From NCBI GenBank assembly GCA_014058105.1, contig JACGCM010000560.1, positions 3,596,001 to 3,660,000 on the forward strand: a stretch of DNA of 64,000 bases. The letters run 5' to 3'. Below the pieces are notes generated by a model, which saw nothing but the letters and a program-made list of their open reading frames with translations, was not told the origin of the DNA and did not search any database. Source of the stretch: Kingdonia uniflora (lineage: Eukaryota > Streptophyta > Magnoliopsida > Ranunculales > Circaeasteraceae). Position numbers and translations under genes: made by a program. Shown in pieces: positions 13,011-23,707 of the stretch (its first letter is position 1; every line of letters begins with the position of its first letter).

Positions 13011-13115
13011 CTGGGCCAGAATTTGTCTATGGCTTAGTTGTTCGTGGGGGAAATCTTTGGATTCCCCGACTTACACATCCTCGAATCTTAGTAATTGGTC
13101 TAGCTACCGATTACT
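13011..13115 (+). other. Three consecutive stem-loops near the LTR 3' end
   Basis: Stem 1 is CTGGGCC/GGCTTAG (13011-13037) around loop AGAATTTGTCTAT. Stem 2 pairs GGGG-AAATC with GGATT-CCCC (13047-13067). Stem 3 is AGTAATTGGT/ACCGATTACT (13090-13115). The same three occur in the other complete LTR copies, about 20-120 bp from the end. Confidence 0.6.
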
Positions 13116-13138
13116 AGATTTTAGGGCGTGACACTTTA

Positions 13139-13260
13139 ACAATCTACTAATAGTTTTGGTGGAAGAATGTGAACTTGAATCAGCTGTCAAGTTGTTTAAC
13201 AATTTACCATTATGTTCCTAAGTGCCGAATAGTTGTACATTATCAATTATGGTAAGGTGT
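13139..13260 (+). pseudogene. Possible PPR-repeat fragment
   Basis: A plus-strand frame reads ECELESAVKLFNNLP, a stop, then VPNSCTLSIM. This resembles one pentatricopeptide helix pair (ELESAxKLF...P..VPN..T...M). PPR proteins bind organellar RNA. Only about one repeat is visible and the frame has a stop, so this is a scrap at best. Its left edge is the LTR 1 target duplication, so the LTR may have landed in it. Confidence 0.3.
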
Positions 13261-13439
13261 TATTGCAACCTGGTTTTGTGCTGTGTATATGGGGCATGGT
13301 GAAATTGATTTATGACATGTAGATTGGACTGGAGAGGGGGCTCTAAGTGATCAGGTCATTTGATTGTGTACATGAGCAGTTTATTAATGTAAATCAGGTC
13401 ATTCATAATGATGGGGACTGGTAATGGAGTGTTCTTATT

Positions 13440-14200
13440 AAAGTAAATACAAATTTTCAACCGGAAGGTTTGGAGGAAAGTAGTTACTGTTGGCAGTCTA
13501 ATACAAGGCATAATACCTCTCACTTCTAAATGTGTATGTTGCAAGTATGGATATATAGATGACCTTGATCACCTGATGATTCATAGTGACATGGCAAAAT
13601 GAGTATTGCTACATTTCAGTAAAGCATGTGGCATATCTTATAATAGCAATCAGAATTCATGGTCTAGGCAAGGAGTATGGTTGGCTCTGGCTAACAGATC
13701 CTCTCAAATGGGGATCATTACTGGTATGATTCCTTCTTTGATTTTCTGGGAACTATGGAAATCTAGGTTGGCTCAGGCTGAACCTATAGTGGTTGATCAA
13801 ATCATTCAGAAGGCCAGAAATTGGCTGCTGTGTAAAATGCCTTACATTAATTGCAAAAAGGTCAGCTCCCTCATATAAGTTCTATCTTTACAAACGCTCA
13901 AAGTGGAAAGGAGAAAACCCAAGTACAAGCCAGCAAGAGTTATCAGATGGTTAACCCATACAAAATTCTTACAAATTAAACACTGATGGTTCTTCAAGAG
14001 GGTCTAATGGGATGTGTGGATGTGGTGGCATTGCTAGAGATCATACAGGTAACATGGTTTTTGCCTTTTCTATTGATCTGGGTCTAGGATCTAATAACAT
14101 TATTGAATTGTATGGTCTACTCATTGGTCTGAGATTCTGTAAAATGTATAATTGGTGGCCTCTCACAACTAAGATAGATTCACTCATAGGGTTTCTTTGA
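13440..14200 (+). pseudogene. Non-LTR retrotransposon (LINE) C-terminal fragment
   Basis: At about 13456-13620 the translation has a reverse-transcriptase zinc-binding pattern (KCVCCKYG, then DLDHLMIHSDMAK), broken by a TGA before VLLHFS. An open frame at 13606-13878 continues as the linker (GVWLALANRSSQMG, IFWELWKSR). From about 13975 a plant RNase H-like domain starts (KLNTDGSSRGSNG, CGCGGIARDHTG) and runs to IDSLIGFL at 14200. In L1-type plant LINEs these domains follow the reverse transcriptase, which is absent here. This is a 5'-truncated, mutated remnant. No poly(A) tail or target duplication was located. Confidence 0.7.
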
Positions 14201-15476
14201 ATTATACATTTGTCAAGAGTTTTTTCCGTTTCTCTGGGTATGTACAAAAATCATTGGCGTTTTATTGATGACAATTATATGTTTGGAAAGATTTCACCAC
14301 AAAAATTAAGATGTAACTATATTTCAACTTGGAGAAATGTATATCTTTACGTCATTTTAATAATCTTATGAGATAGAATAATAAGAAGATTTCATCCATC
14401 AAGTAATGCCCCTACAGTTAAAATTCGTATTTGTCTTTGTTTATCATATATTCATCCTTTGGTCTAAAATAATAAGAATATTTTATCCATTTTTATTTTT
14501 TTTGTAAACGAAAATTTTATCCATCAAGTGTCCTAATGTATATTACGCTTCTTCAGCCTCATGCCTATATAACCTCCCTATATAATTTTCATTATAAACT
14601 GGCGGTGTTCTTAATATTAAAGTTCATACTTATTGCAACTCATCAAACATTATGCCCATTTTTCTAGATGGTGTTTGCTTTGAATGAAATATTTGGGGTG
14701 GTCATCGAGGGATACTAAGGACATCGTGGGAACTATGAATTCAAACATAACTTGAGCATTTTTTTTTTGCTATTGAAGTGGTACAAGCAAATAAAGGGCT
14801 GTTAAGGCACTGAGGTCTATCTCTCCCATTCTCTCATGCTTGCTACTTTTCTGCCAAGTAAGTTGATATTGGATTAAATTGTATTTTGATGTAATATTAT
14901 TTATGTTTCTTACTAACAAAGTGAGATTCTATTTGGCTATTGTAGATCAATGTTCAATAGGATTTGCGTGATCAATCGGAGGATATCCCTTCAATCATCT
15001 CGCTCGTTTTGAAATTCAGTTTAATCCAGGTAAAAGTTGCCCCTTTTATAATTAGTTTCCTTGCATTGGTTTTATTTGGGGATAATGTGTTTTTTTTTTG
15101 TCATCGAGGGATACAAGAACTATTTGAGAAATGTCATTGAAAGAAATATTGTACACTTGATTGTTTGGCTCAATTTCAAATGCGGGTCTAATTAACCTTA
15201 TTATATTGAATTGCAACTACATGTTTTGTCTTTTATATGAAATTTAGCTTATGTGCATTCAAAAAAAATATGTGGACAATTTATTGCTACAACTTACAAC
15301 TCCATCAGTATCAAGTAGACTATTAAACATTAATGGATGTTTACATTGAGAAGACTTCATTGGTGACTTTCAACCTAAGGAAAACATTTATTTTACCATT
15401 TTATTTGATTGCTCCGTTAAGAGTTTAGGAAAACTTAGTACTTATGATGTTCTTCATCTTTGGGTTCCTTGCATTC
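14201..15476. other. No gene recognised
   Basis: AT-rich sequence up to the terminus-like hairpin at 15477. An exon-like stretch near 14950-15030 has no recognised family. Confidence 0.5.
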
Positions 15477-16436
15477 ATGCGTAACACGGGGTTATAACCT
15501 AGTCTATTATACATTAGGCAACGGTGTTTTTCGTATAGACATATTCGCCATTGTCTCAGGGATAAAGAGGGGCTGGGATTTGTGGGGAGGAGGGAGATGG
15601 AAGGCCTAGATTTGTTCAACTATTTGGCTTTGGGCATTTTCGACATTGTCTCTCTCTCTTATCAAATTACAACTTTTCTTCTTTAAAGTTATAACTCTCT
15701 ACCCCGACTCTTCTTCTCTCCATCTTCAAGTAACGCATCTCTCTCTTCACTCTCAAAGATAAACGTATCTCTCTCTCTCTCATTAGTGGGCCTCGATTTG
15801 GAATTGTGGATTTGGTGAAGATCAAGTTAGCACAGGCTCGATCAATTTCCCTGGGCTTGTGGAATGTGAAGGGCTACTATCAATTCATCCCATTGTATAT
15901 AAAGGGGGATCAAACATCTCTACTTCAATAACATCAGTGATTGATTGATTCAACAACATCAGTGATTGATTCTAATTTGGGTTGGAGCGATCTTTTTGAT
16001 TTTGGGGTTTATTGGTGAAAAAGATTTCGAAATGCTTTTTTTTATAGTTTATTTTGTGAAGTTAGGATATAAGGAGTATAAAAATATATATACAGTGTAA
16101 TTTTTTGATGGATATATACAACAGAAATTACAACAGTCTTAGTGGAGAAATCTCTTGGTTATATAACTTGAAGCATAATGATTTATCAGATTCTACAGTG
16201 ACAGCAATTTGTCTTCCCATACAACTCTTTACTAAAGTTTTGTATAGCTTTCATATGAGAAGTAACTTCTAATTTATCATGGTTGGGATCTCTATTTTCC
16301 TCTTGGATGCCGCAAAAGCACACCAATCCCTTTTTAATATAGTCGTGATCTTGGTTTCAGGCATAGTAATATTAACAAAATTCTATTAGGATGCTGCTAT
16401 TTTATTTGATATGCATTTTATGTGCTATTTTTGAAG

Positions 16437-17738
16437 GTTCTCAAGAGGGACATCCCCTGGGAGACTTACATGACAACTAAGCTGATAACAGGAACATGTT
16501 TTCAGCTATTAAGGCGTTACGATAAGAGATCAGAAAGTTACCGTGCAACACTCCTTGATAATGTAAGTGTATATAGTTTTGCCTCTCAGTTTGATTATGA
16601 TGTGTAAACCAACAGATAGACGAATCAGAACAAAGTCTCGCTCTCCTGACACGAGTATCCTATAACATAAAACACATCTCTTTGAACCTGACTCCTATCA
16701 GGGGTTATTGCAAAACTACCCATTCTGTTTATAATGTTAACAAATCTGACAGGATGGTCCAGCTTATATTCGGGTTTTTATCAACATATTGCGAGATATA
16801 ATTAAGGAAGAAACAGTGCAATATGTTCTTGCTCTTATCGACGAAATGCTTACAGGGAAAGGAAGTTTTTTAACGATTAGGTACATTCAAAACTTTTTTT
16901 ATTTGACATATTATTCATTCTCTGTCCAGAAAATCAAAAATGGGCAAAATTGTTCCATGACAAGTCTCTTGCAAGCGAAGATACTTATGAACCTTTCTTA
17001 AGTTAAGTTGTTTTTTCTTTCAAAATCATCATAATAGTACAATTTTTATTATGTGATACTGTTATGATTTATCAATTGCATGATGTTAATAAATATACGT
17101 GCATTGGGGTATTATGAGACTTTGATACTTACTCAAGGGATCTACCCGGGGACAAGTCAGGACTAACTATTGGTGATGATGATATCCCATCACAATGAGT
17201 TCCTCCTGGCAAAAATCAGTTTTTTCTGAAGCTTTTGACCATATTAATGTCGTGTTTGAGTGAAGATATACTTGACGTAAGAAGATGTTCCCATTCTTGA
17301 TTTTTTATACTAAAAGTTTAATCATCAGCAACATGATTTGATTCACTGTGAGTATGACCTATATGACAAAGAGAATGAGGCATTAACTCATCCTCGTGTG
17401 GGCTTTACAAACAAGTTTCCAAAATAATTTGTTATAAGGGGGTATCATAACTCATAATAAATCTGTATTGTATTCCTATCCACATTTCAGCTCATATTTG
17501 ACCTTCATTGATCTGAATGTGTCTGGGGATGATCATTTACCCCTTATTCATTAGCACTACACTAATTTACCCCTATGCACCCCTTTTCTTTGTACTATTG
17601 TTTTTCTCTAAAAGTTCAGAACATTCTCCACATACTTCGATTGCTGAAATTTCAAAATGGTCTGCTTCTTTTGTTCATACAGATTGCTCTGGAATGGTAA
17701 CTGGTGAACAAGAGAAAAGCTGCAAGATACTCTCTCAG
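16437..17738 (+). pseudogene. VHA-H: V-type proton ATPase subunit H, 5' exon fragments
   Basis: Four pieces follow the plant VHA-H order. 16437-16562 gives [12 protein letters not shown]...[11 protein letters not shown]. 16753-16853 gives [10 protein letters not shown] and [11 protein letters not shown]. 16928-17001 gives [19 protein letters not shown]. 17683-17738 gives LLWNGNW, a stop, then EKSCKILSQ. GT and AG splice sites flank several pieces, so this is a copy of genomic DNA. Subunit H is the HEAT-repeat regulator in the V1 sector of the vacuolar and endomembrane proton pump, and these pieces are only its N-terminal part. The initiator region and the C-terminal half are absent. With at least one stop, no functional subunit can be made. 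Confidence 0.88.
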
Positions 17739-18343
17739 GTAAAGGTGGCATGGGAGAAATATTTAGGGATAGTGAGGATATTGGCATCCTTGCTTACAGT
17801 GGATCTTCAGGTGCTGCTTTAGTGTCTTATCACGAAATTCGAAGTATTCATAGGGTGTTGATTTTTTGGGTTCTTTCCATACTGTAATAGATGAGATTTA
17901 TGTCCCCTAGCTCCTTCCCTGCTCAGTTAAGAATATATGTTGATAAGGATTCTAGGGGCACTTCTTACATTAAGATCAAACTTATTCCACTAACCGCGTG
18001 TTCGTAAGACTGGTAGTCTTTCATAGGGGGGATCAACCTTTTTCTACTGAATTATATCAACATTTTTTATAGGCTGGTAGTCTAGATTTTTTTTCTTTCC
18101 AACCCTTGGACGGACCTATCTTTCTTTTCAGTGGTGTATTTTCATTTTATCTAATTTTTCTATTTTTGTTAGGTCTAAAACTAAAAGTATATCCTTCTAG
18201 AGATTTTTATGCCAAATTTGACTTTATGATCTCTTTTATATGAAGTTAGTTAATCAAGGATAAGGGGTTCTATCATAAATTGTTTGTTTACTATTCATAT
18301 TGTGTTGTAGCTTAAGATTTTGAAGTTTAGTGAAAATTAAGAC

Positions 18344-18710
18344 ATGGATGAAAAAAAGCTGACTCGCGCTCACAGCCTTCGTCAACGCTTGGACACAACT
18401 CTGTCCACTTTTCGAAACGAATTGTTGACCCTATTATCAAGGTTTGCTCGCATTTTGTATTTGTCTTTATGTCTGTGTTGGATTTATATGTTTTAAATCT
18501 TTAAATTGAAGCAATAATCACTTTGTGATGATATGTATTCTATTGATTGGTTATCACTCTTATTTGTTCAATACGCAGGATTGAGAACAAGGGAAAGGGA
18601 ATTCACCAACCCCATCTATCATCTCTTAGAGGATATTATAGCGATATCTGAAAAATGACAGGAAAAGACTAACGTAAGGGGTATTTGGAGATATTAAAAC
18701 ATCCACACAG
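18344..18710 (+). pseudogene. SUS: Sucrose synthase, first two coding exons
   Basis: Exon 1 (18344-18441) starts MDEKKLTRAHSLRQRLD and continues TLSTFRNELLTLLSR to a GT donor. After an intron ending in CAG, exon 2 (18579-18710) continues IENKGKGIHQPH. It then shifts frame (DIIAISEK, stop, KRL, stop, GVFGDI) and ends at a GTAAG donor. This is the N-terminal regulatory region of sucrose synthase, the cytosolic enzyme that interconverts sucrose plus UDP with UDP-glucose plus fructose. The catalytic glycosyltransferase part (over 600 residues) is missing. The ATG, exon phase and splice sites survive. The shift and the stops make it a relic. Confidence 0.87.
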
Positions 18711-19021
18711 GTAAGAGCATTCAACTCTTAATTTATTTTAGGGTTTGTTTGTTTGTTGCCTTTCAAGCAATTTGAGTTTTTTTTGTTCTTCTTTGGTTTT
18801 GTTTCCCCTTGTAGAGTCGAGCATCTCAGATTCAGTTGAATCGGACCTAATGCATATGGATTCACCAGTGTAGGAGGTTTACTCAAAATCCCTTTTTCTA
18901 TCTTATTATTACTTGATTAACAATATCTCAAAAAAACCCTAAAAATTTCTCCCCAAAATAATAAAAACTAAAACTACAAATATGAAACGAATTAAATGCA
19001 AGTTTGCTTGTTATTGTTATA

Positions 19022-19125
19022 GGATATGTTTCCTGTCATCTATGAAGTTGTCAAGCTCATAAAAGAACCATATGAAAGGCATCCATTTAAAATGATAAAT
19101 ACGCAATTGAAGAACCTTGAACCAT
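19022..19125 (+). other. Unidentified exon-like segment
   Basis: After an AG, the frame reads DMFPVIYEVVKLIKEPYERH and continues FKMINTQLKNLEP. It looks like coding sequence, but I do not recognise the family. It lies between the sucrose synthase and E2 fragments in Helitron B. Confidence 0.3.
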
Positions 19126-19203
19126 TCACAAACAAAGGGGAATGTATCCCTTTCTCTACATTTCAATGTTTCTTGATCTGTTTGTGATCGTTTATTTTGC
19201 TTC

Positions 19204-19249
19204 GTTCTCTTAACAGAGTTATCAAAAAGTCACCGTAAAAGAACAAAGG
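19204..19249 (+). repeat. Left direct repeat flanking the E2 insert
   Basis: Starts GTTCTCTTAACAGAG and matches 19698-19743, on the far side of the E2 fragment. Segment C has a single uninterrupted version at 23388. Confidence 0.85.
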
Positions 19250-19335
19250 TCTATCTCTCTCTAATTGTGCCCTAATTTTTACAATTTCATCCCCAATTTT
19301 GCTTTTAATTCCCTAAATTGGTGTTCCCTTTTTAG

Positions 19336-19624
19336 GCTTTGAGTAAGATTGTTGCGAATCGTCTTCAAAAAGAGCTATTATAATGGCAAATGAACCCCCC
19401 ATTTGGGTTCAAGCACAAAGTCATCGATAATCTCTAAAAGTATTTGGGGGTAATCTATTTGATTTGATTTCGTTATTTATTTTGATTCTATCTTAGTTTA
19501 TCATCCTTTTGTGAAATTAAGGTGGATTATTGAAGTTATTGGAGCTTCAGGGACCCTTTATTCGAATGAAACTTACCAGCTTCAAGTTGATTTCCCTGAA
19601 CATTACCCCATGGAAGCACCTCAG
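19336..19624 (+). pseudogene. UBC16/17/18-like ubiquitin-conjugating enzyme E2, exons 1-2
   Basis: Exon 19336-19439 gives ALSKIVANRLQKELL, a stop, then WQMNPPFGFKHKVIDNL. Exon 19522-19624 is uninterrupted: WIIEVIGASGTLYSNETYQ, then LQVDFPEHYPMEAPQ, ending at a GTGGG donor. This is the N-terminal half of the plant UBC15-18 type E2, including the FPEHYPMEAP block. The exon with the catalytic cysteine (HICLDIL block in the family) is absent, so it cannot carry ubiquitin. It sits inside an otherwise repeated host-like sequence and is bracketed by direct repeats of about 40 bp. Confidence 0.87.
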
Positions 19625-19697
19625 GTGGGCCGGTTAAAGTTCCAAATTTTAATACCGAGATGATTTTTATTTAATTTTAATTTGATGTTTGGGTTTT

Positions 19698-19743
19698 GTT
19701 CTCTTAACAGAGTTATCAAAAAGTCACCACAAAATAACAGAGA
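19698..19743 (+). repeat. Right direct repeat flanking the E2 insert
   Basis: GTTCTCTTAACAGAG... followed by TCAAAAAGTCACC is identical over the first 32 bases to the copy at 19204, then diverges slightly. Confidence 0.85.
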
Positions 19744-19960
19744 GGCATTTAATGAGGTGGATGAAATTCCCAAGAGTGATCCCTCATGTAATTCTTCAGC
19801 TCCAAGATGAAAGTTTAAGAGAAAATACCATCAGATTACTTAGCAAATTTCTTCAAGAGGTACTCTTCTTGATTCAAATTGTTTTTTATTAGAGTCTTGG
19901 GCCTATATTGTTATCTGGGGTTTGATGTTTAAGCGTTTAAGGTCGCGCATTTACATCTGT
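19744..19960 (+). pseudogene. Unidentified host exon shared by Helitron-like segments B and C
   Basis: The segment AGAGGCATTTAATGAGGTGG onward is about 90 percent identical to 23430-23650. One frame reads HLMRWMKFPRVIPHVILQLQ; a shifted frame reads EAFNEVDEIPKSDPSC. I cannot tell which was coding. It ends at an AGAGG/GTACTC donor-like site in both copies. The family is not recognised, but two copies with shared flanks indicate common ancestry of the carriers. Confidence 0.5.
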
Positions 19961-22690
19961 CAAATTACTGTCTTGAGTTTAAATATTTTTAAACTATTTG
20001 TCACTTTTATATTTGCGAAAACTACAAATCTTCGCAGATTCTAATCTTTGATCTATCTTTTTCGATCTCCATTGTAAGTTTCACCCAATTTGTCCTTTTT
20101 ATTGTATTTGGGTTTGCATGTTGATGTAGTTTTTGCTGTTGTATTTTCTTGAATCTGTGATTGAGTTTGTTATTGATTTGGGTTCTTGGTTTGAGTTGAT
20201 TCAATGGGATTTCATCATTTCATGGATCTTTTAAACCCAGATTCTCAATGAACTCTTGGTATTTGATAATTTGATTTGGGGTGTAAAATGAATGAAGAAA
20301 AATCTATTTTTGTTATTTGCAACATTGTATTTGTTTGTTTGATATTGCAGAAAAGGTGGAGATAAGTTATTTGTTTAATGGATTTGGTACAACCGCCGAG
20401 GAGATTGGGTTTAGTATCACTTTTGCCCTCTCAGACTCTGAGGTCGAGTGAAAAGAACTAAGGGGTACATATAAAAAAGGTGTACATATCAAAAACTCAT
20501 GTTAATTTTATGATAAATTTGAAGCAGATGTTCACATATTCTGGATCTGTTGTTGGGCAAAACATATAAGAGATTGGGGACCTGTTCGTATAACGTTTTT
20601 AGTTCTCTTAGTAGGTACTCAGGGCTGCAGCTTAATTAAACTTGACTGCTATGGATGTACGTTTTATCATATGAACCCTGCTGAGAAAGTGAGTGAAGTT
20701 TTTGCGCTCAAAAATCGAATACCTATGGAACCCGATTCTTGAATATATCGGAACTCCTTACATGTTGCAGTTTCTGTGTTACTGTTGAATTTGCTTAAAA
20801 GCATCAGAGTCACTCTTTGAGGTTGAACTGCTGAATTCAGGAGTCCATTTGATCCTCTTAAGTGTTTATGCATCAACATATCAATGATTAATGATCAATC
20901 AGATGGGTGGTCGCATACTATTACAAGTTTATGTTGGATACTTCAGTTGGAGGATATATCACATGAAAGAAAACTTGACGTCTTTGCGCTGATAATTGAA
21001 ATTTCAAGTATGATGGAACGGACATGAGATTAATTTAAATTTGAGATAGATTATTCAGGCATGGAAGTTCACGATATTAAGCAAACTTCATTGTTTTTAA
21101 CTCCAAGGGAGGTTGTGGCCATCGAGAATTTTGAGTTGAGCCTGAAATTTGGTACACCATTCCGTAACCACTAACCAGTGATCAAAATATTTTTTGTAAA
21201 GTCGATATTTTTTCAAGTTTTTGATAAACATTGATAATGATTATATTTAACATATAGAGCATCCAAATTAGCAAACTCTGTTAGATGCATGCAAAAATAG
21301 TTAAATCGATCATTTTTGCCCATCATTTTGGCAATTGCCATAGTTCTGACGAAATACTTTGAAACAAACTTTGTATGTTTAATACAGATCAGGAACCATG
21401 AAAATTTGTTCCTATTTGGAGAGCAGTGAAGAAAATTTTATTTCTATGAGGTTTTCTTCAATCTGGAGAGGGCAAAATTTTAGTTAATACCGTGTTTCCA
21501 TGCTAAGATGTACTGCACTGTAGTCTGATGCTTGGAGCCTTGGGCGTTTTGACCTTTGGTGGAATAATGCTAACTTATATAGCTCTAGATAGAAGGTAAT
21601 ATTGTGTGTTCTACACCTTATACATGAAAAATTCTATTAATCTGTAATACATTGGGTGACCATTGGACTTTCAAACTTTTGGTCCTATTTTTTTTAGCGT
21701 GTGTATTTCTTTTTTCTTACTTTGTAGAATCTAGCATACTAAACTATATAAAATTGGTTTAGACAAACTAAATTGAGAAGAACTCAAATTATTTTCATGA
21801 ACAAATTATTTGTAGAATCAGTTTGTTTTGGTCGTGGGTGTAACTCATTTGGTTATCTCATTGACCTATCATTTGACATTACAAATCAATGCAAATTTAT
21901 GTTTAATATTCATTTGGATATGTGCATTTTTTATTTACTTTTTATACACTCGATTGATATACACCTATCTCGAAAGCATGTATCTGAAATGCTATTTTTT
22001 TTAACTGTACGTTTTGGCGGGAATCATATGAAGTGTATATTTTAGTAAAATCACATTAGAGTTGTAGGTTTTAATTAAAGAAGCAACGCACAAAATATAG
22101 GTTTCAGTTAAAAGAATACATTTTTTGCTATTTATTTGAATTGTGAAAAAGGGCATTTCAATGTCGTGTTTCAAACTTCCAGTTATTATCGCACCACTGA
22201 GTATGGTGGTAACTCCAAAATGAGATATTGAAATGTTAGGTTCTTTCTGGACATTATACTTAATTTTAAAATATTTGACTCCCTACAAAATTATGTCATC
22301 GAATATGAACAAAAATATGTTTGATTGAATTTTAGTGCAAAATGCGGGATAATGAGCATATTTTATAGCCAATATTGCCCACTTTGCAATATAAATTTTA
22401 TGCAAAAAGCTTAAGTAATGTATGTGCTTTTGATTTCCTTCAGAAACAATAGTGAATTTTAGTTCATTTGCGTATGGATGGCTTGATATATTAGTTGAAG
22501 CTATCGAAGGCGTGTGAATGCAACAATTATGTATGACTGATAATGTATTTTTCACATGATAAAAAACTTAGTTCTCAATATTAATAAATAACTGTGATTT
22601 CATAGTGAATAAGATACACTAAAAATTATTAAGAGAAGTTGGTAGCTTCGAATACACATAGACATATTCACCGTGATTTGGTCACAGGCG
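19961..22690 (+). other. 3' two-fifths of Helitron B without a recognised gene
   Basis: Contains leader-like sequence near 20030-20400 (CT-rich, then intron-like, then AG) and long AT-rich stretches. Frames such as 21773-22045 are hydrophobic and low-complexity, with no recognised motif. Confidence 0.5.
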
Positions 22691-22699
22691 ACGTTTTTG

Positions 22700-22725
22700 C
22701 CGTGGCGAGCCACGGGTATTACTAG
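22700..22725 (+). other. Helitron 3' terminus
   Basis: A perfect 7-bp stem CCGTGGC/GCCACGG with a GA loop, a 6-nt spacer and CTAG, followed by T. This is the clearest transposon terminus in this part of the window. Confidence 0.75.
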
Positions 22726-23660
22726 TCTATTATAAATTAGGCAACGGTGTTTTTCGCATAGACATATCTGCCATTGTCTCAAGGATAAAGAGGGTTGGGA
22801 TTTATGGGGAAGAGGGTGATGGACGGCCTATATTTCTTTTACTCAAATACCTATAGGTATTTTGGGCAAAACATTGAAAATAGGTAGTTTAGTCTAGTCC
22901 ATCTGTATCCCTCAACAACTTAGCCCGAATCTTCACCCTCCCAAAGCCAGCTCATCATCTCTCCCAGAGAAGGTCTCTCCCATCAGCTCTCTTTCTAAGC
23001 ATGGTTTTCTCTCTCTTTCAGTTATACTTGTTGTAGTGTTATAAGGATTCGGGTTTACTTCTTTGGGTGTATAGTGAAGCATCATGTGGTAGTTGATTAC
23101 AAGAGCTTCACCTTCACTTCCCTCTTTTGATCCCTAAGTTGTTCAATTAAGGAGGCAAACCCGTAAGAACTTGAAGCAATGACTCTAAATTCCAACCCTA
23201 CATTATGGGATCTTGCAAAATTTACCATCTTTGATCCCAACAATAGCAAAAATCGAAGAATTTCAAAAGCAAGAACAACGTGAAGAGAGAACTCTCAATC
23301 CCCTTCACGAATCAATGATCGATCAAGGTATCCCTTTCTCTACATTTCAATGTTTCTTGATCTGTTTGTGATCGCTTATTTTGCTTCGTTCTCTTAACAA
23401 AGTTATCGAAAAGTCACCGCAAAAGAACAAAGAGGCATTTAATGAGGTGGATGAAATTCCCAAGAGTGATCCCTCATGTAATTCTTCAGCTCCAAGATGA
23501 AAGTTTGGGAGAAAATGTCATCAGGCTACTCAACAGATTTATTCAAGAGGTACTCTTCTTGATTCAAATTGTTTCTTATTAGAGTCTTGGGCTCAAATTG
23601 GTGTCTGGGGTTTGATGTTTAAGCGTTTAAGGTCGCGCATTTACTTGGGCTTTTTAAATT
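22726..23660 (+). mobile_element. 5' portion of Helitron-like segment C
   Basis: Starts TCTATTATA directly after the CTAG of B. For about 110 bp it matches the start of B with only scattered changes. At 23330-23650 it carries, as one continuous stretch, the host-like sequence that in B is split by the E2 fragment. An ATG at 23180 begins MTLNSNPTLWDLAKF, an unidentified exon-like frame ending near 23326 at a GTATC donor. The 3' end of C was not found. It may extend past 27365, with LTR insertions inside it. Confidence 0.55.
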
Positions 23661-23707
23661 TTGATTTGGGGTTCTCTCAAAAATAATGTTATAAGAACTT
23701 AATTATG

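Larger units (their letters stand above)
9078..13133 (+). mobile_element. Solo LTR 1 of a long-LTR (probably Ty3/gypsy) family
   Basis: Begins TGGAATGTCCCGG and ends GGGCGTGACA, flanked by a perfect 5-bp target duplication CTTTA (9073-9077 and 13134-13138). It is 4,056 bp with no internal coding domain, consistent with a solo LTR left by LTR-LTR recombination. It aligns along its length with the copies at 27394 and 31863, but lacks about 600 bp near 11600 that both retain. A TATA box at 9630-9637 precedes a CT-rich leader, the usual U3/R layout. Long LTRs with TGT-ACA ends suggest a Tekay/Del-type chromovirus, which is inference because no pol domain is present. A (TA)n run sits near 11033-11054. 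Confidence 0.85.
7216..15502 (+). mobile_element. Second Helitron-like segment, interrupted by a solo LTR
   Basis: After the proposed end of segment A, a CCGTGGC/GCCAC hairpin appears at 7259-7272, then a GCCTCGAG-containing stretch resembling the 5' region of A. The right end at 15499-15502 is CTAG followed by T, preceded by a decayed hairpin (CATG-CGTAA-CACGGG at 15477-15490). The interval includes unidentified frames, a solo LTR (9078-13133), a PPR-like scrap and a LINE 3' fragment. I support the right terminus better than the left one. No replication genes are present. Confidence 0.35.
15503..22725 (+). mobile_element. Non-autonomous Helitron B carrying host-gene fragments
   Basis: The 5' end TCTATTATA follows CTAG directly. 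The 3' end has a perfect 7-bp hairpin (CCGTGGC-GA-GCCACGG, 22700-22715), a short spacer, CTAG (22722-22725) and T. This is the Helitron pattern: 5' TC, 3' hairpin about 10 nt before CTRR, and no target duplication. It is 7,223 bp and encodes no Rep or helicase. It carries exon fragments of V-ATPase subunit H, sucrose synthase and a UBC16-like E2, all in the sense direction and all with introns. This matches the gene capture known for plant Helitrons. The first 110 bp are near-identical to the sequence starting at 22726. Confidence 0.7.

Noticed and set aside
21820..21880. tRNA-like TAACTCATTTGGTTATCTCA stretch
   Set aside because: No box B or cloverleaf pairing downstream.
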